Below are positions 46,598 to 53,903 of a stretch of DNA of 64,000 nucleotides, one piece after another. The notes under the pieces were generated by a model, which worked only from the letters and a program-made list of their open reading frames with translations, was not told where the DNA came from and made no database searches. Position numbers and translations under genes: made by a program. Origin of the DNA: Pectobacterium fontis (GTDB lineage: Bacteria > Pseudomonadota > Gammaproteobacteria > Enterobacterales > Enterobacteriaceae). Position 1 is the stretch's first letter, and every line of letters begins with the position of its first letter. Location: assembly GCF_000803215.1 (NCBI RefSeq), contig NZ_JSXC01000034.1, forward strand, positions 174,214 through 238,213, in the 5' to 3' direction.

Positions 46598-46768
46598 ATG
46601 AATACAGATGAAAAAACATTATTTCTTTTCAGTAAAACTCTGGAAGTTATAAAAATGATTCGTGGAGACAGCATTTCTATTGGCGATATTAAGTATGACT
46701 TCGATACACACTATAAGTGGCTCGAATCTAAGCTTGATGAAAAACTTCAAGCTTCTGACAAGGATTAG
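46598..46768 (+). CDS. small AT-rich gene opposite to the early operon (moron candidate)
   Basis: 56 residues, MNTDEKTLFLFSKTLEVIKM...; AAGGAAATTGG precedes the ATG. It is transcribed against the surrounding early genes, is AT-rich, and is closed by the hairpin at 46770-46791. This is the form of a late-acquired moron. Not recognised. Confidence 0.6.
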   Translation: MNTDEKTLFLFSKTLEVIKMIRGDSISIGDIKYDFDTHYKWLESKLDEKLQASDKD

Positions 46769-46769
46769 G

Positions 46770-46791
46770 ATAAGGGGCTTATGCCCCTTAT
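46770..46791. terminator. hairpin between convergent small genes
   Basis: ATAAGGGGC-TTAT-GCCCCTTAT, perfectly palindromic, between the plus-strand gene and the minus-strand gene at 46792. The T-runs are weak. Confidence 0.6.
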
Positions 46792-46980
46792 TCACACAAT
46801 ATCGATCCCTAGTTTTTCTAGAACCACATCAATACATAAATTAATTCTCACAGAATTATTTCCATTTAATAAAATCGTGGTTTCTTCATCAATATGATTG
46901 AATGCGCGAACACATTTAACCTCGCTAGCATCAATGATTACTTTTTTTTCATTGTCCACTAATACAATAAAATTCTTCAT
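46792..46980 (-). CDS. hypothetical early phage protein
   Basis: 62 residues starting MKNFIVLVDNEKKVIIDASE; AAGGAG three bases before the ATG at 46980 decides the start. Predicted beta-rich with VRAFNHIDEETTILLNGNNS. AT-rich like its convergent neighbour, so both may have been gained together. Not recognised. Confidence 0.6.
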   Translation of the reverse strand: MKNFIVLVDNEKKVIIDASEVKCVRAFNHIDEETTILLNGNNSVRINLCIDVVLEKLGIDIV

Positions 46981-46993
46981 AGACTCCTTGTTT

Positions 46994-47503
46994 TCACCCA
47001 ATATTCAACGACGCACTAATACCGCTCAGTGCATCTACTGTTGACGCTAACGCGGGGTTAGCTTGAATACGCGATTGCAGCGTTAAGCCGACCAACGACA
47101 AATAACGCACACCCGCGTTGATACTCTCGATCACGTTATGACGACGCGCTGGCGTCATACGCTCATCTGATACGCTTTCAGCAGCTACCGCGCCCACTGC
47201 GGCGGTGGCCTGCAATACATACGTGGTTAGCCGTTCCGCCTTTGCCTCATTCACTGGCACGGCTGGCAAGCAATTAAGCTGCGCCAAAAGCCCATCGATC
47301 AGCGTGGCGTCTTCGGTTACATCGGTGATGGTCATCAACTCGTCACACGTCAGCTTGTGCGGCTGTTCTGGGTTCAGTTTGTTACGCAACATTTGCGCAT
47401 TCATGCCGATACGTTCGGCCACATCAGCCAGATTCTGCTTGTTGGAAAATGCCCGGCAAGCGTTGTTGAAGTGCGGTTGTTTAGCCATTTGGTAATCAAA
47501 CAT
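46994..47503 (-). CDS. cII: 186 CII-like regulatory protein
   Basis: 169 residues from MFDYQMAKQPHFNNACRAFS; the HTH LADVAERIGMNAQMLRNKLN (about 24-43) and the following EQPHKLTCDELMTITDVTED match coliphage 186 CII along the whole length. In 186 it activates the pE promoter to establish cI expression. The start at 47503 follows AGGGGTGATGACT. Confidence 0.92.
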   Translation of the reverse strand: MFDYQMAKQPHFNNACRAFSNKQNLADVAERIGMNAQMLRNKLNPEQPHKLTCDELMTITDVTEDATLIDGLLAQLNCLPAVPVNEAKAERLTTYVLQATAAVGAVAAESVSDERMTPARRHNVIESINAGVRYLSLVGLTLQSRIQANPALASTVDALSGISASLNIG

Positions 47504-47541
47504 AGTCATCACCCCTGTTAACTTAAATAATTAAGTTCAGC

Positions 47542-47766
47542 TTACGCAGCAACGTAACGGCAGTTGATACCTTGCTGTAGCAGTCGGGCACGGAAAGCAA
47601 CCATGTTAATACGGGCGGCACTTCCTTCTTTTTTACGAGGCATGATAAGGAGATCGCCATCGGCAACCATCTGTTTAACGGTTCGCAGGCTGTACCCGTA
47701 GGCGGCGGCAAACTCGTCATAGGTCATGACGTCCTTGCCGGAAGGGATTGCAATTTGTGGTGTCAT
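47542..47766 (-). CDS. apl: Apl/Cox-type excisionase and lytic regulator
   Basis: 74 residues; MTYDEFAAAYGYSLRTVKQM is a winged-helix MerR-like HTH as in 186 Apl and P2 Cox, followed by MPRKKEG. It directs excision and represses the lysogenic promoter. A start at an internal ATG (residue 14, after AAGGACGTC) is possible. It is divergent from cI. Confidence 0.85.
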   Translation of the reverse strand: MTPQIAIPSGKDVMTYDEFAAAYGYSLRTVKQMVADGDLLIMPRKKEGSAARINMVAFRARLLQQGINCRYVAA

Positions 47767-47814
47767 AAATCAATATCTCTAGTTGGCTGTTGTTTTAGTG
47801 CATTGGCGTGCGTT

Positions 47815-47833
47815 TTGTCTCTACGGGAGACAA
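47815..47833. promoter_or_regulatory. operator in the apl-cI switch region
   Basis: TTGTCTC-N5-GAGACAA, a perfect 19-bp inverted repeat in the 120-bp gap between divergent apl and cI. It is the best candidate for a CI operator at the lytic promoter. AGTC-CTTA-GACT (47860-47871) is a weaker second one. Confidence 0.65.
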
Positions 47834-47886
47834 TCTAAAACACCTTTTGGCTTTTGTAAAGTCCTTAGACTTTTATTGGGCGTAAA

Positions 47887-48750
47887 ATGATTAGTGAAAC
47901 TCAGAATGCTGAAGAGGTTTTAGAAAGGCTGTATGCCTCCTATAACGTCTCTTCTCAAAAGGCATTGGCCGAGGTTATGAAAATTCATCCCGGAAATGTA
48001 AGCAACTGGATGCAGAGGGGGAGCGTTCCGAGCAGCGCAATTCTTTCTTGTGCTGTTGATACTGGCGCCGATCTTATTTGGTTACTAACAGGTGAGCTTA
48101 AAAATTTAAGTTCATCGGTTGTTGATGACCGCTTGAAAGGAAAAGTGGGTAAAAGTCTTTACGATATGGTGCTCTCGGCAGGAGGTAAGCCGATTCTGCG
48201 CCGCATGTTGGATGCCTACGGCTTTGAAATGCAAAAAGAGTTAGGCGACCGATTCAACCTATCGTCTGGCACGATTAGTTCATGGGTTCGTCGTAATTTT
48301 TTTCCTGGTGATATTGTCGTGACTTGTGCTCTGGAAACTGGGGTTTCTCTCCGGTGGTTGGTAACAGGGCAGGGGGATATAAAAGGTGAAGCGGCGTTAT
48401 CGCTATCCGCTAATGAAAATGTAACGGATATCCCGAAATATCAGCTCTTATCCGGCGAATTAAAATCCGTTGGATCATGGGCGTGTGATAAAGCACTTAT
48501 CCCTGCTTCTGTGTCCTCTCCCGCGTTTGTAGACGGCACTAAAAATTCTTGGGTAATCGATAGAGACGCAAAAACCATCAGTAATGGGCGTTGGTTCGTT
48601 GATTTAGATGGGGCTATTGATGTTTGCGATATCGCTCGATTACCGGGTAACAAGATCAAGGTAAGTAGTAGCTCGGCGCAGTTTGATTGTGATGTCAGTG
48701 ATGTTAAGCCTGTTGGCTTAGTTTTCTTAACGTTGGAAAAACATATTTAA
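47887..48750 (+). CDS. cI: CI-type repressor with two tandem HTH modules
   Basis: 287 residues. Residues about 95-287 follow the 186 CI repressor (192 residues): an HTH region LRRMLDAYGFEMQKELGDRF with CALETGVSLRWLVTGQG, then a C-terminal domain WVIDRDAKTISNGRWFVDLD ... IARLPGNKIKVSSSSAQFDC. The extra first 90 residues repeat the HTH module (VLERLYASYNVSSQKALAEV, CAVDTGADLIWLLTGE). It should keep the lytic promoters shut. It lacks a LexA-type cleavage domain, so induction needs an antirepressor. Confidence 0.88.
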   Translation: MISETQNAEEVLERLYASYNVSSQKALAEVMKIHPGNVSNWMQRGSVPSSAILSCAVDTGADLIWLLTGELKNLSSSVVDDRLKGKVGKSLYDMVLSAGGKPILRRMLDAYGFEMQKELGDRFNLSSGTISSWVRRNFFPGDIVVTCALETGVSLRWLVTGQGDIKGEAALSLSANENVTDIPKYQLLSGELKSVGSWACDKALIPASVSSPAFVDGTKNSWVIDRDAKTISNGRWFVDLDGAIDVCDIARLPGNKIKVSSSSAQFDCDVSDVKPVGLVFLTLEKHI

Positions 48751-48768
48751 TTTGGAGGCTTTTAAACA

Positions 48769-49308
48769 GTGGACGTAATAATTAGTATTATTGGCGCTAT
48801 CCTTTCATTTTATATTGTTAGATATAGCTACAGTGGTCGTTACTCAGAGAAGATCGTTAAGATATCTTCTCTTTGTTATTCATTTTCTTTTTTTATCATT
48901 TCCTTAATTTCTTTGATTTTCGATGATTACCCAATTCTTTACTTTTTCTGTTTTTTAAACGTTTGCTTATTGATTGCTGGTTATAGCTACAAAGAAAAAG
49001 CAGCTAATAAAAAGCAAAGTGAATCGGGAGAAGTATCTACAACATCAGATAAACTCAGGGTTTTTTCATCAAAGGTTAATTTAAAAGAAATTGCTTTTGA
49101 ATATGAAGACGCTGTAGGCAAGCAGAGCTATAGAACTATCGATGTAAAAGAATGCGACTTGATATATATCACGGGCTATTGTCATACAGCAAAAGCATTG
49201 AGAACATTTAGAGTAGATAGAGTTATTGATGGTGTGATTATTCGTGAAACTGGAGAACTCTTGAAATCTTACGAATATGTAAATCGATATAAGAAGAGTG
49301 GGCGTTAA
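48769..49308 (+). CDS. membrane protein with C-terminal WYL-like domain
   Basis: 179 residues from a GTG after GGAGG. Three hydrophobic helices (about 3-22, 32-53, 56-72) are followed by a soluble part with IAFEYEDAVGKQSYRTIDVK and ITGYCHTAKALRTFRVDRVI, the pattern of WYL domains (normally C-terminal ligand sensors of transcription factors). No DNA-binding domain is present. It sits 18 bp after cI and overlaps int, so it should be made in the lysogen. Strongly AT-rich, unlike the phage core. It could serve superinfection exclusion or defence; this is inference. Confidence 0.7.
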   Translation: MDVIISIIGAILSFYIVRYSYSGRYSEKIVKISSLCYSFSFFIISLISLIFDDYPILYFFCFLNVCLLIAGYSYKEKAANKKQSESGEVSTTSDKLRVFSSKVNLKEIAFEYEDAVGKQSYRTIDVKECDLIYITGYCHTAKALRTFRVDRVIDGVIIRETGELLKSYEYVNRYKKSGR

Positions 49309-49312
49309 ATTC

Positions 49313-50344
49313 ATGACAGTAACCAAGCTCCCATCAGGAGAATGGCGCGCTGATTTTCGTATTAACGGGCGCGATAGTAAGCGCGTTCGTAAAACATTCC
49401 CTACAAAAGGCGAAGCGGTTGCGTTTGAGCAATACACGTTGAATGAAGCCAGTGAAAAGCCGTGGTTAGGGGAGAAAGAAGATCGCCGCCGTCTTAGTGA
49501 AGTTATCGACCTCTGGTATCACTTGCACGGCCAATCTCTTACCGCTATCAGTTCCCGTATGGGAAAGCTAAAAATTGTCTGTGATGGTCTGGGCGATCCC
49601 GTCGCTTCTCGTTTTACCGCTAAAGATTTTGCGCATTACCGTGATAAACGGTTACGGGGTGAAATCAGTAACGGATACCATGACAATCCAGAGCGCTGGG
49701 CTGTGAAACCGATCACGGTCAACAGAGAACTACAATACCTGACTGCTGTTTTTAGTGAGCTGAAAAGGTTAGGAGAATGGACGCTGCCGAACCCATTAGA
49801 TAGCGTTCGCATATTCAAAGAAGAAGATAAGGAAATGGCTTGGTTAACTCACCCCCAGATTCGTGAATTATTGGGGGCGTGTGAATCATATGGCAATGAG
49901 GGGTTAACGTGGATCGTGAAAGTATGCTTGTCCACTGGCGCACGCTGGAGTGAAGCGGAAAATCTTACTCGTTCCCAACTGTCACCGTGCAAAGTGACTT
50001 TTTTCAAGACTAAGGGCAAAAAGAATCGAACGGTGCCGATCTCGCAATGGTTGTACGATGAATTAGCCACACGGCAGGGACGTATGTTCAAACCCTGCTA
50101 CCAAACTTTTAAGAAGGTGCTGGCTATGACCAGCATCAAATTACCAGAGGGACAGAAGACCCACGTATTGAGGCACACCTTCGCTTCGCACTTCATGATG
50201 AACGGGGGAAATATTTTGGTACTACAGCGCATCTTAGGCCATGCAAATATCCGTGAAACGATGAGGTATGCGCACTTTGCGCCGGATCATTTAGAAGAGG
50301 CGGTCAGCTTGAACCCACTAGCTAGTCATGGTGTCCACAAATAG
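49313..50344 (+). CDS. int: integrase, tyrosine recombinase of P2/186 type
   Basis: 343 residues from MTVTKLPSGEWRADFRINGR. The catalytic set is visible: Arg in LSTGARWSEAENL, HVLRHTFASHF (HxxR), HANIRETMRYAHF (His and the nucleophilic Tyr). It lies next to attR. The first GTCCAC arm-type copy lies inside its last codons and the second overlaps its final stop base. Confidence 0.95.
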   Translation: MTVTKLPSGEWRADFRINGRDSKRVRKTFPTKGEAVAFEQYTLNEASEKPWLGEKEDRRRLSEVIDLWYHLHGQSLTAISSRMGKLKIVCDGLGDPVASRFTAKDFAHYRDKRLRGEISNGYHDNPERWAVKPITVNRELQYLTAVFSELKRLGEWTLPNPLDSVRIFKEEDKEMAWLTHPQIRELLGACESYGNEGLTWIVKVCLSTGARWSEAENLTRSQLSPCKVTFFKTKGKKNRTVPISQWLYDELATRQGRMFKPCYQTFKKVLAMTSIKLPEGQKTHVLRHTFASHFMMNGGNILVLQRILGHANIRETMRYAHFAPDHLEEAVSLNPLASHGVHK

Positions 50345-50349
50345 TCCAC
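50333..50349 (+). promoter_or_regulatory. probable integrase arm-type sites, right
   Basis: GTCCAC at 50333-50338 and 50344-50349, 11 bp apart, the same arrangement as at 19208-19224 inside the left end. Confidence 0.6.
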
Positions 50350-50441
50350 GCAGCTTGTATTAGGTCGCACCGTGCTGCACCAAAGATACACGTAACTAAC
50401 TGTATTTTATAAAATAACTATATAAATCAGTGTGGTTGCAT

Positions 50442-50532
50442 AAGAGCGTCTTAACTAAGATAGCGCTTTCGCAACATCCGAAAGTTGTTATTTTTCAAAA
50501 GCCTGGCTTAATTGCTGGGTTTTTTTTTATCT
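50442..50532 (+). repeat. attR, 91-bp direct repeat
   Basis: Copy of the rplS 3' end and terminator, 90 of 91 bases as attL (C19191/T50520). It lies 98 bp after int. Confidence 0.93.
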
Positions 50533-50561
50533 AAGTGGCGGCAGAAAAAAAGCAGTGGCGA

Positions 50562-50666
50562 AAGAGGTGCTGAATTTCGGTAAGGGTGGCTTGTGTTTTC
50601 ATGGGGAAAACATGCCGCCGGGGGACAACAGCGGCAATGTGATGCGGTTTGCTGGTCAGTCAGACA
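50562..50666 (-). pseudogene. fragment of a second P2-like phage (V promoter and start of V)
   Basis: 105 bp with only five mismatches to 30810-30914, in the same orientation: the first codons of V and its promoter region. It lies outside attR, so it cannot belong to the present prophage as delimited. The match stops at GACA in the Ogr-site half GTTGT. Confidence 0.88.
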
Positions 50667-50693
50667 GCACTGGCGCTATAGTACGCTTCATAT

Positions 50694-50738
50694 TGTAACT
50701 ACAAAAAAGATTGACCTTGCTCTAAATGTAACTACAAT
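50694..50738 (+). promoter_or_regulatory. brnTA promoter with repeated operators
   Basis: TTGACC (50711-50716) and TACAAT (50733-50738) are 16 bp apart. TGTAACTACAA occurs at 50694-50704 and 50727-50737, flanking and overlapping the promoter, as expected for autoregulation by BrnA. Confidence 0.7.
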
Positions 50739-50759
50739 TAGATTATCAAAGGAGGGGGG

Positions 50760-51035
50760 ATGATCAGTTACGATGAGAATAAGCGCTTAAGTAATCTGGA
50801 AAAGCATGGAATTGATTTCAACGATGCGCCCCTAGTCTTTGAAGGCTTCACGATTACCCGTGAAGATACCCGCTATGAGTATGGTGAATTGCGTTATCAG
50901 ACGCTTGGCCTGCTGGGTGACGTGGTAGTTGTGATGGTAGCCCACACACCACGCGGGAACGATGACCATATCATTTCAATGAGAAAGGCGGATAAACATG
51001 AGCAAAAATACTATTGGAACCACTATCCGAACTGA
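50760..51035 (+). CDS. brnT: BrnT-family toxin (ribonuclease)
   Basis: 91 residues; MISYDENKRLSNLEKHGIDF and the end IISMRKADKHEQKYYW are the BrnT signature (RelE-like RNase fold with conserved K-x-x-x-H and R-x-A-x-x-x-E). It would inhibit translation by cutting RNA. GGAGGGGGG precedes the ATG. It overlaps brnA by 38 nt. Confidence 0.92.
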   Translation: MISYDENKRLSNLEKHGIDFNDAPLVFEGFTITREDTRYEYGELRYQTLGLLGDVVVVMVAHTPRGNDDHIISMRKADKHEQKYYWNHYPN

Positions 51036-51315
51036 CCTGAAGCGTCTAGAGGCTATGAAAGATAGCGACATTGCCCATGATGATGATAACCCAATCACCA
51101 CGACTGATGACTGGTCAGGCGCTGTAATGAAATTGGGTGGTAAAACGATTGGGCGAACACGCGGGCTACAGAAAGCGCCAACAAAAGTCGCTAAAACTAT
51201 CCGCTACGATGCTGACGTGATTGAACGCTTTCAGGCGAGTGGCCCCGGCTGGCAAACGCGAATGAATGATGCGTTAAAAGAGTGGCTGGCTACGCATCCC
51301 AATTTTCGCAGATAA
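50998..51315 (+). CDS. brnA: BrnA-family antitoxin
   Basis: 105 residues; the C-terminal RYDADVIERFQASGPGWQTR MNDALKEWL is the RHH DNA-binding motif typical of BrnA, the N-terminal part wraps the toxin. Toxin-first order is usual for this family. A weak hairpin GCCCCG-CGGGGC (51320-51337) follows. Confidence 0.92.
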   Translation: MSKNTIGTTIRTDLKRLEAMKDSDIAHDDDNPITTTDDWSGAVMKLGGKTIGRTRGLQKAPTKVAKTIRYDADVIERFQASGPGWQTRMNDALKEWLATHPNFRR

Positions 51316-51379
51316 AAATGCCCCGTACTCGCGGGGCTTACAGCGATCAAAATATTGTGTTGATAACGTTTTACTCTGT

Positions 51380-52318
51380 TCAGAACGGCTTATTCGCGAT
51401 GACCGTTGGGTACATGTGCATATGGTCGTTAATAAACTGAATGTCTGTGAATCCTGCTTGCTCTAGCTGTCGCTGTGTTTGTTTGTGAGTACGAAATGCT
51501 GTCCAGGTCGCTCCAATAATGCGTGAGAAAAGTACATATTGCAGCGATAGCAATTTTGCATCGGTATTTATCCATGGGGAATCTTGTGCTTGTGTAGGGG
51601 GCGGCGTCATAAAGCTGGTTATCAGCGTGCCCCCCGGTTTCAACCCAGAATAGAACACACGGTAAAGCTCGGTCACTTTTTCATCATCTTGTTCATAAAC
51701 GTTAAGTCCGTTGCTGGTAATCACATCTGCTTGTGCGGCCAAATCAATTGTCCACGCATCCGCCAGAACCAACGATATCTGGTGTTCCAGCCCTTGCTGA
51801 TTGGCAAGCTTGTAAGCTTCTTCCAGCGCTTGTTTATCCAGATCGATCCCGATTAATTTCACGTCTCGATGCCGCGTGTAGTCTAGTAGTAATAAATCGG
51901 CCATGACGCCGCAGGGGACGGATACCATGATGGCATTGGAGTGTAAGCGCTCTTGGAGTAAGCGTTGGAAAATAGTGAATCGTTCACGCGTTGCTAACAC
52001 GTTGGGTAACTGTGTGTAGATGATTTCTTCGAGTGCGTTTACATAGTGAGTCGGCTGATGTGCGATGACATTATGCGTCCAGTAGGCATTTAAACCGTGA
52101 TGCTTTAGCAGAAATCGGCCTAATTCAAGGTGGGAGAATTCATCCAGAAGCACTAATTGTTCCTTTACGGAAATGCCGGGATGATCGCCAGATTCGATAA
52201 TTTTGTTCTTTATCGCAGCGACCCGTTCATCATGACTTTCCCCTGGTGAGAGATCGTGTGATAAGAGCTTTGAGCTGTTGTTTAAAGGCGTGTTATGAGG
52301 CTTGTTTGAACCAGACAT
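51380..52318 (-). CDS. class I SAM-dependent methyltransferase
   Basis: 312 residues. MVSVPCGVMADLLLLDYTRH is motif I in a divergent form (CGVMADLL for the Gly-rich loop), VKLIGIDLDKQAL motif post-I with the acidic ribose ligand, ADAWTIDLAAQADVITSNGL motif II. The substrate is unknown. Monocistronic; nothing is seen in the 258 bp upstream (52319-52576). Confidence 0.8.
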   Translation of the reverse strand: MSGSNKPHNTPLNNSSKLLSHDLSPGESHDERVAAIKNKIIESGDHPGISVKEQLVLLDEFSHLELGRFLLKHHGLNAYWTHNVIAHQPTHYVNALEEIIYTQLPNVLATRERFTIFQRLLQERLHSNAIMVSVPCGVMADLLLLDYTRHRDVKLIGIDLDKQALEEAYKLANQQGLEHQISLVLADAWTIDLAAQADVITSNGLNVYEQDDEKVTELYRVFYSGLKPGGTLITSFMTPPPTQAQDSPWINTDAKLLSLQYVLFSRIIGATWTAFRTHKQTQRQLEQAGFTDIQFINDHMHMYPTVIANKPF

Positions 52319-52576
52319 GTGAGCACTCCATAATATTAATCACCATCAGGGATAATAAGATTAACTATCAATAACCTATGATTTTTATCCCTGCGTTAGG
52401 CTGTTGGTAACTTTATGTGATTATTTTATTGGGTGATAATATATGAGAGGTATGTCTGACGTATTTCTGGGCGAGTACAAAAGTGAGTGGAAGTGTTACC
52501 AAATGCGATGAACCATGGCTTTTCTCCAGCTAACGTGCTGATGAGTATGGGTCATCGCTTTATCTTTATGGAGATA

Positions 52577-52927
52577 TTAAGGCAAGTTCTGTTGCCAGCG
52601 AGTTCTCAACGTCTCCGCATTCTCTGTGCCATCGCAACTGGCGGGAAAGTTTTTCCCCGCTTTTCCCCATTCTTCCATGCTATCCGCACGGCAAAACGCA
52701 GATTGCCCAGCCTGATAACCCTGTAAGTAGGTTTCACGATCAACTTGTGGATTGCCAAACCATTCCTGTAAGGTGCCATCGTCCTTTACGACCATGCCGG
52801 AGATGGCATCCTGATAACCTGCTTCATACCAGAACCCTGACTCACTTTTAGCTGGCAGAGACGGTACGTTGCTTTGGCATGCTGTCATTAAAAGAATTAC
52901 AGCCAAGATATAACTGTATTTCATCAT
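52577..52927 (-). CDS. yfiL: YfiL-like lipoprotein (DUF2799)
   Basis: 116 residues with signal peptide and lipobox LLMTAC (Cys about 17). FWYEAGYQDAISGM and TYLQGYQAGQSAFC are DUF2799 motifs. In E. coli yfiL lies by aroF, as here. Start by AAGG before ATG-ATG. Function unknown. Confidence 0.78.
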   Translation of the reverse strand: MMKYSYILAVILLMTACQSNVPSLPAKSESGFWYEAGYQDAISGMVVKDDGTLQEWFGNPQVDRETYLQGYQAGQSAFCRADSMEEWGKAGKNFPASCDGTENAETLRTRWQQNLP

Positions 52928-52957
52928 CAAACCTTCAATGTTGAAGGAGCATGGCCG

Positions 52958-53674
52958 TCAGGCGATGCCCAGTTTTTCTTTCAGTAATTTGAGATAGCGG
53001 CGACTGACGGGAATGTGTTTTCCCGTATGTGTCAGCACTTCTGCTGCACCGTTCTCCATTAGCTGGATTTCTTTCAGTTGCTCCGTATTAACCATATATT
53101 GACGATGGCAACGGACGAAAGGTGTTTTCTCTTCTAACGTTTTCAGTGAAAGTTGGGTATAGCCAGATTGGCTGACGCCCACTACGTGCACGCCGCTGAG
53201 TTCCGAACAAAGATACTCGACCTCCTCAACCTTGAGCAAAAAAATACGATTGTGTCCGTTACAAGGAATATGACGGAGCGAAGGCTCTGAAATTATCTGT
53301 ACGTTTTTGTTTACACTGGTGCCGCGCCGTAAACGATTTAGCGTTTTGCTTAACCGCTGTGCGTCCAGTGGTTTCAGTAAATAGTCAAAAGCATGTTCTT
53401 CAAATGCCCTCACCGCGTATTCATCGTAGGCTGTCACAAAGACCACGTAAGGCATATTTTCTGGATCCAGCATGGCAACCAGCTCTAACCCGCTGACCTT
53501 TGGCATCTGTATATCCAGAAAAATGACGTCCGGTTGCAACCGATGGATAGCCGGTATTGCTTCCAGCGCATTGCTGCACTGCGCAATGATGGTGATATCA
53601 GATTCATTTTCCAATAGCAGACCAAGCTCTTCGCGTGCTAGCTGTTCGTCATCGATGATTATGGCTTTCAGCAT
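52958..53674 (-). CDS. btsR: LytTR response regulator, BtsR-like, orphan
   Basis: 238 residues: receiver domain with the phosphoacceptor Asp in VIFLDIQMPKVSGLE (about 54) and C-terminal LytTR DNA-binding domain (PFVRCHRQYMVNTEQLKEIQ, HIPVSRRYLKLLKEKL). It is close to E. coli BtsR, which with BtsS senses pyruvate. No kinase gene lies next to it; it stands between yfiL and divergent aroF. Confidence 0.85.
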   Translation of the reverse strand: MLKAIIIDDEQLAREELGLLLENESDITIIAQCSNALEAIPAIHRLQPDVIFLDIQMPKVSGLELVAMLDPENMPYVVFVTAYDEYAVRAFEEHAFDYLLKPLDAQRLSKTLNRLRRGTSVNKNVQIISEPSLRHIPCNGHNRIFLLKVEEVEYLCSELSGVHVVGVSQSGYTQLSLKTLEEKTPFVRCHRQYMVNTEQLKEIQLMENGAAEVLTHTGKHIPVSRRYLKLLKEKLGIA

Positions 53675-53807
53675 CCTTCCCCCTTGTTAACGTGATTCTA
53701 TCATTATTCAGGCCAGAGAGAGGCATGGTTGCGTGGGGAAGTGTCGGGACAGTGATGTATCGTTTTTCAGGTAACATTTAGGGTGGTAATTTTTTATTTA
53801 CACTTGG

Positions 53808-53845
53808 TGGATTGAAATCTTTACGGTTCGTGTTATGGTGTAAAC
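53808..53845 (+). promoter_or_regulatory. aroF promoter with TyrR-box-like sequences
   Basis: TTGAAA (53812-53817) and TATGGT (53834-53839) are 16 bp apart. TGGATTGAAATCTTTACG (53808-53825) and TGTAAAC (53839-53845) resemble TyrR half boxes; TTTACAC lies just upstream (53797-53803). Confidence 0.55.
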
Positions 53846-53903
53846 ATCACGCGTAGGTTGTATTGACGATCGCGAACATACCGAACTTTTCAGGAATGGG
53901 ATC

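Noticed and set aside
52487..52726. 79-codon plus-strand frame over yfiL
   Set aside because: Antisense to a lipoprotein gene with a clear signal peptide and lipobox.
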